NCBI GenBank assembly: GCA_026989045.1
Contig: JALSJY010000190.1
Span: forward strand, 1 to 13,068
Length of the DNA stretch: 13,068 bases
Source of the DNA: Hyphomicrobiales bacterium
GTDB lineage: Bacteria; Pseudomonadota; Alphaproteobacteria; Rhizobiales; Devosiaceae
Reading direction: 5' to 3'
Part shown: piece by piece, positions 6,589 to 13,068 of the stretch
How the letters are laid out: each line of letters starts with the position of its first letter
Position numbering within the stretch: position 1 is the stretch's first letter
Translations under genes and position numbers: made by a program
Notes under the pieces: model-generated
The model's database searches: none
Told to the model about the DNA's origin: nothing
What the model saw: only the letters and a program-made list of their open reading frames with translations

Positions 6589-7029
6589 ATGGGTTCTATA
6601 TCATTTGGGTTAATGGTGGAGATTTTGGTTGCTATATTGTTAGTTCTTACAATAGGTTATTGTGTTGTTTTAAATCAAAAGCTTAAAAGTTTGCACGGCG
6701 ACAGGGAGGCATTATCAAAGATGGTTACTGATCTTGTAAATGCTTCAAATATAGCAAATTCCGCAATTAAAGGGTTGAGAGCTTCAGCAACTGAGGCCGA
6801 CAATATGTTGAGTGCACGTTTGGCAGAGGCAGATAAATTCAGCGTTGAATTAGCTAACCATATAAATTCTGGGCACGCTGTTTTAGACAAAATAACTCGC
6901 ATTACCACAGAGGCTGGAGCTAATAGAAATAGTTCTAATTTAAATCAAACAAAAGCCAGCCCAAAAATTGCTAATGAAGCACTAGCAAGACTAAAAGAGT
7001 TTCAAAGACGGCGGGAGAATGCTGCGTGA
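6589..7029 (+). CDS. DUF6468 membrane coiled-coil protein, PflI-like flagellar positioning candidate
   Basis: The 146-residue product has one N-terminal membrane helix (about 6-27). It continues with YCVVLNQKLKSLHGDREAL and a long, probably coiled-coil helix (about 28-105), then a Ser/Asn-rich linker and a basic tail (LKEFQRRREN). This matches the alphaproteobacterial DUF6468 family found directly after fliM. From memory, Caulobacter PflI, a polar protein needed for correct flagellum placement, sits at the equivalent place beside fliLM; identity with PflI is an inference from position and layout. The ATG at 6589 is 1 nt after the fliM stop, with GTGGAG (6576-6581) as ribosome site. An in-frame ATG at 6556 inside fliM is less likely because it would put 11 polar residues before the membrane anchor. 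Confidence 0.72.
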   Translation: MGSISFGLMVEILVAILLVLTIGYCVVLNQKLKSLHGDREALSKMVTDLVNASNIANSAIKGLRASATEADNMLSARLAEADKFSVELANHINSGHAVLDKITRITTEAGANRNSSNLNQTKASPKIANEALARLKEFQRRRENAA

Positions 7030-7823
7030 ACTCTATTAGGCTCCTTCCGATAGTAATAATGGCAAGTTTTGCTTTGCTGATGCTAAAAGGCATTGGTTTG
7101 GTTACTCAAGGCTCTTATGTTTTAAGTGGTACGACTGATGCCATTGCTCAAAATGTTACTAACGGGCAAAATGTTGCAAACGGAAATGATAATGGTCAAA
7201 ACCTACCGCAAATTAGCATTGCAGATGGGCTTGCTGCTGATAAAGCCGCGCAAAACCTGTTTGCTCGTGCCGATAATACCCCTTTGAGTAGCACTCAGCT
7301 TGATAGTGTTCCTATGACAGAAAATAATAACGGTGATAAAATTCCTCTTGGTTCAATTGATGGTATGAGCAGTAGCGAGCAGGCAATTTTGGAAAGACTT
7401 GGCGAAAGACGCACTGAGCTTGAGTTATTCAGTTCAGAGTTAGATATTAGATTAGCTTTAGTAGATGCTGCTGAAAAAAGATTAGCAGAGAGGATTGCTG
7501 GTTTGCAGGAAATTGAAGCAAGAATTGACTTGAAAGTTAAGGAAAAAAAGGCGCTTGATGATGCTCAATTCAAGGGGCTTGTAAGTATGTATGAAAATAT
7601 GAAGCCTAGTGATGCAGCGGCAATTTTTAATGATTTGCCAATGAATATTTTATTAAAAGTTTCCTCTAATATGTCTGCAAGAAAAATGGCGCCAGTATTA
7701 GCAAAGATGAATAAAACTCGAGCATCGGAGCTTACACAAAGGCTTGCCGATGTAGAGATTGAGCCATCAATGGATGCTCCGATTGATGATATTTCATCTT
7801 TACCGCAAATAATTGGTCAATGA
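7026..7823 (+). CDS. MotE-like flagellar protein (COG3334-type, MgtE-N-like domain)
   Basis: The 265-residue product begins with a signal anchor or uncleaved signal (about 6-28). A low-complexity Asn/Gly linker with a tandem QNVTNG/QNVANG repeat follows (42-53), then a coiled coil (about 117-180) and a helical domain (184-242: FKGLVSMYENMKPSDAAAIF followed by NDLP, later VLAKMNKTRASELTQRLAD). The last part resembles the MgtE intracellular N-domain fold shared by MotE-type proteins. In Sinorhizobium, MotE is a periplasmic chaperone for the motility protein MotC; no MotC is seen here. The product contains no cysteine. The GTG start overlaps the upstream stop (GTGA) and GGGAG (7013-7017) lies 8 nt before it, indicating coupled translation. 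Substrate or partner is unknown; the large TPR protein next door is a candidate. Confidence 0.72.
   Translation: MNSIRLLPIVIMASFALLMLKGIGLVTQGSYVLSGTTDAIAQNVTNGQNVANGNDNGQNLPQISIADGLAADKAAQNLFARADNTPLSSTQLDSVPMTENNNGDKIPLGSIDGMSSSEQAILERLGERRTELELFSSELDIRLALVDAAEKRLAERIAGLQEIEARIDLKVKEKKALDDAQFKGLVSMYENMKPSDAAAIFNDLPMNILLKVSSNMSARKMAPVLAKMNKTRASELTQRLADVEIEPSMDAPIDDISSLPQIIGQ
7149..7184 (+). repeat. Tandem 18-bp repeat inside the MotE-like gene
   Basis: Two adjacent 18-bp units, CAAAATGTTACTAACGGG (7149-7166) and CAAAATGTTGCAAACGGA (7167-7184), encode QNVTNG and QNVANG. The next codons (NDNGQN) continue the composition. They lie in the flexible linker after the membrane anchor, where repeat number may vary between strains. 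Confidence 0.7.
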
Positions 7824-7851
7824 GGTAATAAGACGTTAAAGAGAATTGGTT

Positions 7852-10800
7852 ATGGTTAAGGCTAATATAACTTATCTTAACCCTAGTTTTTTTATGTCTG
7901 AAGTTTCTAAAATTAAAAAAATACTTGTAATCTGGCTATCACAGCGTACTGGAGTTGTTTTGTTGATTGCAATTATTGGTGGTCTTGTGCCAGCGTTTGG
8001 CTTTGTTTCTATGGCGGTAGCGCAAGATTTGGCGCGAGTTGAAGTTGAGAGTTATAACAATTTCGGGCGAGTTGTAATAAATTTTGAAGATAGATATTCC
8101 CTTCCAGCTTACACGCTTGAGTCGGAAAATGGCATTTTAATTGTTAAATTTAATGAGGAGGTGAATTTTAATCTCCCTGAAATTGAGCAAATAATACCTA
8201 AATTTATTTCCGCTAGCAGGATTGATCCTGATCGTAGAGCTATTCGCTTTGCTTTGAAGGGTGATTTTAAAATAAATAAAACTGAAGCTGGGGAGCGTTT
8301 ATATATTGATATTATGCCATCAAATTGGCAGGGGCTTTTACCCTCACTACCAACTGAAATAGTAGAAGAATTATCTAAACGTGCACAGAATGCTTTGCTT
8401 TTGGCGCAAAAGAAGCAAAAAGAGGAACTCATATTAAAAAACAAACCTAGTGTTGAGGTGAAAGTTGGCCGTCACCCAAGTTTTATTCGTTTAATTGTTA
8501 ATTGGAGTGTTGATGTTGATGCTAGGCATTCACTTTTAGATCAAGTGATTGAGTTGAAATTTGATTGGCCAGTTGCAATTGATTTGACGCAGATTAAGTC
8601 AGATTTACCCGATGAAATTATCAGCATTGATAATAAGATAGATAAGATTGACAGTATAATAATTATTAAACTTAAAGAGCAGGTGGTGTCGCGCTATTAT
8701 GCAACCTCTGAAAGACAATATATTATTGATATTGACCTTAATAACGTAGCTGGGGAGGGTGCTGATATTGCCTCTCTTTTACCCGAATCTATTGAGCAGG
8801 TAACTAATGAGCAACTCTTAACTGATTTGAGTATGGTTAAGGGAAATGAAGACACTAAGCTTGATATTGAGAATGATAAAAAAATCACTATTATTCCGTT
8901 GGTTGAACAAGTTGGCTCTACAATAAGGATGACTTTTCCATTTGAAAGTGAAACAGCTGCAGCAGTTTTTCGCCGTGGTGACACTTTATGGATGGTATTT
9001 GATACTAATGCGTCAATTGGTGAGCCAGAGAAGACAAAAGAATTTTCTTCAATTGCAAAGGAATTTTCTGTTGTTGGAGCAGGGCAGACTTCAATTATTC
9101 GTATAAATTTAAGCACCGATAGGCTAGCAACCCTTGGCTCTGAAGGGCGTGCGTGGGTTTTATCTTTGGGTGATGTATTGTTAGATCCAATTGAGCTGAT
9201 TAGTTTGAAGCGGCGGCAAACAAGAGAATCTTTATTTGAAATTGTTGCTGACTTAGAGCGCCCATCAAAAGTGCATCAATTGCGTGATCCAATAGTAGGT
9301 GATTTATTAGAGGTAGTTACAAGTTTTCCACCAGCACGAGGAATTGCAAGAGAATTATCAATGGTAGAGTTTAATGCATTGCGCTCGGTGCATGGTCTAG
9401 TGATAAAACCATTGCATGATAATATTATCGTCGCAATTGAAGATAAAAATGTAATAATAAGGGCAGATAAGGGGCTTATTGTTTCTACCTCAAAAGGGGC
9501 AAGGACTGCCAGTGAAGCTTGGCAAGATAGTGAAGATAGAAATGGCTTTATTGACCTTATTCCTTTGGTTGAAGAAGAACCGCAAAGGTTTTTTGAGCAA
9601 CAAAGGCAAATCATACAACGTATAGTTGATGCGGAGCATAATGCTGTTGGGGCAATCAGACTGCAATTGGCACAATATTTTTTGGCAAATCAGCATTATT
9701 ACGAAGCACTTGGCATATTAAACCTTATTGATAAAGAGTTAGCATTTGGTGATTTAGGGGTTGAGTTGAATATTACTCGTGCTGCTGCAACTCTTATGGC
9801 ATATCGTAACGAAGAAGCGTTGGCCTTGCTGAATAAGAAAGCAATTGAAGATGATGTTGATGCAATGATTTGGCGGACGATTGCTAGGGTTCGCCAGCGT
9901 GAATTTTCTATAGCTATTAGTGATGCTTTAGCTAGCGAAACAATTATCGATGATTACCCGAAATGGGTAAAGACAGAGTTTTTGTTGGCAAGCACAACAG
10001 CGGCAATTGAAATCAATGATATTGCTAATGCTACGCGTTTTATAGTCATGATTGATACTGATAACCAAAGTGTTGAAACAATTAATAAATATAGGATTTT
10101 ATTGGCGCGAATTGATGAGGCAGAGGGTCGCTTTGATAAAGCATTAGAAACTTTAGGGCAGGTTATTGCAGCAGATAACAGGCCAACGCGCGCTAGTGCA
10201 GTTTATTATACAATTGCATTGCTTAAGCGAATGAAAAAACTCGATAGTATAAAAGGGGCGAACACTCTCGCTCTTGAAGAAATTATTTGGCGTGGTGGAG
10301 ATATTGAAGTAAAAATGATGGGTCTGCTGGGTGATTTATATTTTGAATCCGGCTCTTTTCGTGAAGCTTTTAGTGTATCTGAGCAAATGCTAAAAACTCA
10401 CCCTAAAAGTGAAGAGGCATTAGAGCTTTTAGAGAAATCACAACAGGCTTTTGCAAATTTATTTCTCAATGGTGAGGCAGAGCAACTTCCTCCAATCAAG
10501 GCATTGTCGCTATATTATGACTTTAGACATTTAACCCCAGTTGGGGCGCGTGGTGATGAGATGATTAGAAGTCTAGCACGTCGATTAGTAAAAGTTGATT
10601 TGCTTGAGCAGGCAGCAGAATTATTGCAATATCAGGTTGATGAAAGATTGCAAGGAGTAGCTAGGGCGCAAATTTCTGCTGATTTGGCAGTGATTTATTT
10701 AGCTGATAGGAAACCAGAGCGTGCAATTGAAGTTATCTACGACTCTCGTTTGGTTGGCATTCCACAAAGTTTGCAACGTCAGCGCCGTATTCTTGAGGTA

Positions 10801-11259
10801 AAGGCACTTATTGATGTTGGACGTGCAGAATTGGCGCTTGATATTTTATCTAACATGCAGGGAAAAGACGCGGATTTGTTAAAAGTTGATGCGCATTGGA
10901 GCGCAAACAGATATCTCCAAGCAGCTGAAATTATTGAACAATTATATGAAAGTGAAATGTTAAACTCAACTCTTTCTACAAGTGCGAAGGCAAATATCAT
11001 TAAGGCTGGTGTTGGTTATGTGTTAGCAGGTGATAGGATTGGACTTACTAGATTGCGCTTAAAATACGGAGAACAAATGTCTGCTTCCTCTGAATGGGGT
11101 TTGTTTGATTTCGTTACAGCGCAGGTAAATGCCACTTCATTAGAATTTAAAAAAGTTATGCAAGAAATTGCAAATACCAATTCACTTGCAGCTTTTTTAA
11201 ATGCCTATAACGAAAGTTATGGGCCAGAGGGTGCGCTTACTCCAATAAAATTAAAATAG
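7852..11259 (+). CDS. Giant secreted beta-repeat (AMIN-like) and TPR protein of the flagellar operon
   Basis: The product has 1135 residues. A signal peptide with a long n-region is followed by a hydrophobic core at about 35-55 and a likely cut AVA|QDL near 57. The region from about 60 to 545 reads as three or four AMIN-like beta modules: RVEVESYNNFGRVVINFED to GERLYIDI; VEVKVGRHPSFIRLIVNW to RQYIIDIDL; KKITIIPLVEQVGSTIRMTF to VLSLGDVLL; and a less clear fourth. From about 598 to the end it is alpha-helical with TPR-like units such as LQLAQYFLANQHYYEALGIL and GDLYFESGSFREAFSVSEQM. It contains no cysteine, consistent with export. The ATG at 7852 is weakly preferred over a TTG at 7846. It is last in the fliL operon, 28 nt after the MotE-like gene. 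The exact function is unknown; similar TPR proteins occur in alphaproteobacterial flagellar loci. A periplasmic motor scaffold is my inference. Confidence 0.82.
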   Translation: MVKANITYLNPSFFMSEVSKIKKILVIWLSQRTGVVLLIAIIGGLVPAFGFVSMAVAQDLARVEVESYNNFGRVVINFEDRYSLPAYTLESENGILIVKFNEEVNFNLPEIEQIIPKFISASRIDPDRRAIRFALKGDFKINKTEAGERLYIDIMPSNWQGLLPSLPTEIVEELSKRAQNALLLAQKKQKEELILKNKPSVEVKVGRHPSFIRLIVNWSVDVDARHSLLDQVIELKFDWPVAIDLTQIKSDLPDEIISIDNKIDKIDSIIIIKLKEQVVSRYYATSERQYIIDIDLNNVAGEGADIASLLPESIEQVTNEQLLTDLSMVKGNEDTKLDIENDKKITIIPLVEQVGSTIRMTFPFESETAAAVFRRGDTLWMVFDTNASIGEPEKTKEFSSIAKEFSVVGAGQTSIIRINLSTDRLATLGSEGRAWVLSLGDVLLDPIELISLKRRQTRESLFEIVADLERPSKVHQLRDPIVGDLLEVVTSFPPARGIARELSMVEFNALRSVHGLVIKPLHDNIIVAIEDKNVIIRADKGLIVSTSKGARTASEAWQDSEDRNGFIDLIPLVEEEPQRFFEQQRQIIQRIVDAEHNAVGAIRLQLAQYFLANQHYYEALGILNLIDKELAFGDLGVELNITRAAATLMAYRNEEALALLNKKAIEDDVDAMIWRTIARVRQREFSIAISDALASETIIDDYPKWVKTEFLLASTTAAIEINDIANATRFIVMIDTDNQSVETINKYRILLARIDEAEGRFDKALETLGQVIAADNRPTRASAVYYTIALLKRMKKLDSIKGANTLALEEIIWRGGDIEVKMMGLLGDLYFESGSFREAFSVSEQMLKTHPKSEEALELLEKSQQAFANLFLNGEAEQLPPIKALSLYYDFRHLTPVGARGDEMIRSLARRLVKVDLLEQAAELLQYQVDERLQGVARAQISADLAVIYLADRKPERAIEVIYDSRLVGIPQSLQRQRRILEVKALIDVGRAELALDILSNMQGKDADLLKVDAHWSANRYLQAAEIIEQLYESEMLNSTLSTSAKANIIKAGVGYVLAGDRIGLTRLRLKYGEQMSASSEWGLFDFVTAQVNATSLEFKKVMQEIANTNSLAAFLNAYNESYGPEGALTPIKLK

Positions 11260-11286
11260 GAAAAAGTCAGGCTATAAATAACTAAG

Positions 11287-12096
11287 TTATATTGGGTTGA
11301 AACTTCGCACTAAAGAGCCTGCGACAAGATGCCAGCCATCAACTAAAACAAAGAATATCAGCTTAAATGGAAGCGAGATAACAATTGGTGGCAACATCAT
11401 CATGCCCATGGACATGAGAACAGATGCAACAACCATATCGATGATTATGAATGGAATGAATAATAAAAAGCCTATTTCAAAAGCCCTTCGTAGCTCTGAA
11501 ATCATGAAGGCAGGAACTAAAACATATAATGGTAAAGCCTCTGGCTCCTGTGGTATTGGCTCTTGAGCTAAATCCATGAATAAAGAAACATCTTTTTCTC
11601 TGACATTTGAAAGCATGAATTTATGAATTGGAGCAGCTGACTTATCATAGGCTTCAGCAAATTCTATTTCCCCATCAATCAATGGTGCAATACCTTCGTC
11701 ATAAGAGATTTGGAAGGTTGGAGCCATAACGAATGCCGTTAGAAAAAGCGCAAGAGAAATCATCACCGAGTTTGGTGGGGCTGTTTGCAGGCCAATTGCG
11801 GTGCGTAAAAGTGATAGCACTACTACTATTCTAGCAAAACTTGTTACCATTACTAAAATTGACGGGGCGAGAGCTAAAACACTTACTAAGCCGATGAGCT
11901 GGACAGATCTTTCTGTCAGGGTGGCGTCATCACCAAAATCAATTGTAATATCTTGGCCAAATGCAATTGTTGGCACAGCAAAAACGCCAAGCACAATAAG
12001 TAGCTTAAAAATATTTCTTTTATTAAAGAAATCTATAAGCCATTTTTTTGATTTATTTGTTTCTTTTATTTGTTTTTGCAACGCCACTTTTGCCAT
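11287..12096 (-). CDS. fliP: Flagellar export gate protein FliP
   Basis: FliP forms, with FliQ and FliR, the membrane export gate of the flagellar type III secretion system. The 269-residue product has a hydrophilic n-region, a signal-peptide-like helix (about 30-48, IAFG|QDI), and the two signature blocks: TSFARIVVVLSLLRTAIGLQ followed by TAPPN (85-109), and PAFMISELRRAFEIGFLLFI (195-214) followed by MGMMMLPP. The Met cluster at 232-234 corresponds to the conserved gate methionines. The N-terminus is about 25 residues longer than usual. Starting at the ATG (12096), it overlaps fliO by 44 nt. No clear ribosome site precedes it, so a GTG at 12087 or TTG at 12081 is possible; both still overlap fliO. 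The gene converges on the TPR gene with only 27 nt between stops. Confidence 0.97.
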   Translation of the reverse strand: MAKVALQKQIKETNKSKKWLIDFFNKRNIFKLLIVLGVFAVPTIAFGQDITIDFGDDATLTERSVQLIGLVSVLALAPSILVMVTSFARIVVVLSLLRTAIGLQTAPPNSVMISLALFLTAFVMAPTFQISYDEGIAPLIDGEIEFAEAYDKSAAPIHKFMLSNVREKDVSLFMDLAQEPIPQEPEALPLYVLVPAFMISELRRAFEIGFLLFIPFIIIDMVVASVLMSMGMMMLPPIVISLPFKLIFFVLVDGWHLVAGSLVRSFNPI

Positions 12097-12742
12097 TTTT
12101 AATATTTGCTTGATCTATCTCATCTATTTCATCAATGAAAAAAATGTCTTTGTTCGATACATCTATATCTGAGTCGGCTGCTCTATGCTCATGAATTTGT
12201 TCTTTTACATCAGAATCTTGGGGATTGATAGGTGGAGCATCTTTGTTGTTATTGTCATCTGAGCGACGCAATAGTCCTGTGTGTCGCAATGAGACCTCAC
12301 CTAAAGCTGCGCCAGCAGTAGCAAGAGTGGCGGTATCTTTTGTTAATTTTGGGGCGGCTCTCGCTAGGGTGGATTTGATCTTGCTACCTAGCTTTTGCAT
12401 GTCTTTTTGATTCTTAATATTTGTAGCTTTATTGTTTAAACTTGTTTTTCTCTCGATTGGTATATTATTTTCGATGATAATTTCTGAATTTCCACCTAAT
12501 AATATAAGATGTTCAACATTATCACGCCTAACAAGTAACAGCTGCCGCTTTTGATCTAGTGCAAAAGTTTCTGATACGCCAAGTCGCCTTTGGTTGCTCT
12601 TACTAACGCGCTCAGTTGCATTAAGTAATATTTTTAAAGCCCAAACAAGAAAGATAATTAGAATGATGACGATTGCTAAGGCTAATACGCCAGCCAGCAC
12701 TCCGCCACCAACTTCACCAAAAAGGCTTTTTATAAAATTCAT
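12053..12742 (-). CDS. fliO: Flagellar biosynthesis protein FliO with long polar C-terminal tail
   Basis: FliO is a single-pass membrane protein that helps assemble the FliP ring. The 229-residue product has a membrane helix at about 15-40, then the FliO core (RRLGVSETFALDQKRQLLLV, then RRDNVEHLILLGG and SEIIIE, to about 91). The remaining roughly 135 residues are charged and low in complexity, ending in an acidic run (FFIDEIDEID) and a basic end (KTNKRNK). E. coli FliO is about 121 residues, so the tail roughly doubles the length; long tails are not unusual in alphaproteobacteria. GAG about 7-8 nt before the ATG is a modest ribosome site. It precedes and overlaps fliP. It is transcribed away from flgB, and both may be controlled from the shared 232-nt gap. 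Confidence 0.9.
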   Translation of the reverse strand: MNFIKSLFGEVGGGVLAGVLALAIVIILIIFLVWALKILLNATERVSKSNQRRLGVSETFALDQKRQLLLVRRDNVEHLILLGGNSEIIIENNIPIERKTSLNNKATNIKNQKDMQKLGSKIKSTLARAAPKLTKDTATLATAGAALGEVSLRHTGLLRRSDDNNNKDAPPINPQDSDVKEQIHEHRAADSDIDVSNKDIFFIDEIDEIDQANIKNGKSGVAKTNKRNK

Positions 12743-12899
12743 AATAAGCTCACTAATTTAAAAATTAATATTATCTGACCAAAATTAAAAACCAGAATCG
12801 ATTATGCATTAGCATTTTTTAATAGCACGCGGCAATATTTACCCGGCATTGTAACAATAATGTGCTTTTTCTAAGTTTTTAATGTGAATTTGCACTTAA

Positions 12900-12915
12900 T
12901 TAACCATTCGTTAAC
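12900..12915 (+). promoter_or_regulatory. Exact CtrA box upstream of flgB
   Basis: TTAACCATTCGTTAAC is a perfect TTAA-N7-TTAA CtrA-type site, 59 nt before the flgB ATG. The TTAAC/GTTAA halves are also inverted around a 5-bp spacer, so the site could be read in either orientation and might also affect fliO, which starts 157 nt to the left. Fifteen bases are identical to the site ahead of fliL. No convincing -10 is visible downstream. The rest of the 12743-12974 gap is AT-rich with nothing else recognised, apart from a short GGGCA/TGCCC inverted repeat at 12923-12937. Confidence 0.8.
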
Positions 12916-12974
12916 CACAAAAGGGCAGAATTTGCCCAGTTAAAGAAAAATAACTTTTTGAAATTGGATTGATT

Positions 12975-13068
12975 ATGGGTATTGCTGAATTGCCATTATT
13001 TACGGCAATGAAACAAAAAATGCACTGGCACCAGGATAGACAAAGCCTATTAGCTGAAAATGTAGCTA
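12975..13068 (+). CDS. flgB: Flagellar proximal rod protein FlgB, N-terminal fragment cut by window end
   Basis: The 31 codons visible are open to the window edge. They read MGIAELPLFTAMKQKMHWHQ followed by DRQSLLAENVA, matching the FlgB N-terminus (PLF-A-K--M-WH--RQ--LA-NVAN). FlgB is the proximal rod subunit next to the MS-ring and export gate; flgC and fliE usually follow. The ATG at 12975 has only a weak GGA about 6 nt upstream. The gene is divergent from fliO and lies behind an exact CtrA box. Confidence 0.93.
   Translation, partial: MGIAELPLFTAMKQKMHWHQDRQSLLAENVA

Noticed and set aside
8697..9116. Opposite-strand 139-codon open frame inside the giant TPR gene
   Set aside because: The sense frame is continuous and protein-like for 1135 residues; the antisense product has no recognisable domain or start signal.
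7852..11259. Giant gene as FliK (hook-length control) or MotC
   Set aside because: The Sec signal, beta modules and TPR helices do not fit cytoplasmic/exported FliK with its C-terminal FliK domain, and no MotC-specific sequence was recognised.
12923..12937. Possible sigma-54 element or operator (GGGCA-GAATT-TGCCC) upstream of flgB
   Set aside because: The GG-to-GC spacing is 9 or fewer bases instead of 10, and the flanks do not match the -24/-12 consensus; the arms are only 5 bp.

Overview
The window looks like part of the chromosome of an AT-rich alphaproteobacterium with a polar-type flagellum; I cannot name the genus. The evidence is the FlgF-FlgG-FlgA-FlgH gene order, the FliL-FliM-PflI/DUF6468-MotE-like order, a FliM with a long acidic N-terminus, an exact CtrA-type box (TTAA-N7-TTAA) ahead of flgB, and a strong sigma-54 -24/-12 element ahead of flgF. 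No tRNA, rRNA, CRISPR array, insertion sequence or phage gene was seen.

Layout. (1) 1-1101, plus strand: the C-terminal third of a zinc/cadmium-type P1B ATPase cut by the window edge, then a secreted DUF411 metal-associated protein. This metal-handling pair ends at a strong hairpin terminator (1156-1197) that can also serve the opposite strand. (2) 4586-1277, minus strand: flgF-flgG-flgA-flgH, encoding proximal rod, distal rod, P-ring chaperone and L-ring, with gaps of 10-35 nt, driven by a sigma-54 promoter at 4650-4668. (3) 4865-11259, plus strand: fliL-fliM-DUF6468(PflI-like)-MotE-like-giant beta/TPR protein, tightly packed and in places translationally coupled, behind a CtrA-like box. (4) 12742-11287, minus strand: fliO-fliP, export gate, overlapping by 44 nt and converging on the giant gene. 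(5) 12975 onward, plus strand: start of flgB behind an exact CtrA box.

How it fits together. The CtrA-boxed promoters would switch on early parts (FliL, the FliM switch, flgB rod genes). The sigma-54 promoter would switch on the later rod and ring operon. This matches the class II/class III hierarchy known from Caulobacter. The least understood part is the three-gene tail of the fliLM operon: a membrane coiled-coil protein, a MotE-like periplasmic protein and a 1135-residue, cysteine-free protein with a secretion signal, several AMIN-like beta repeats and a long TPR solenoid. I infer that this set may form a periplasmic or polar scaffold around the motor. It is the best candidate here for an undescribed system.
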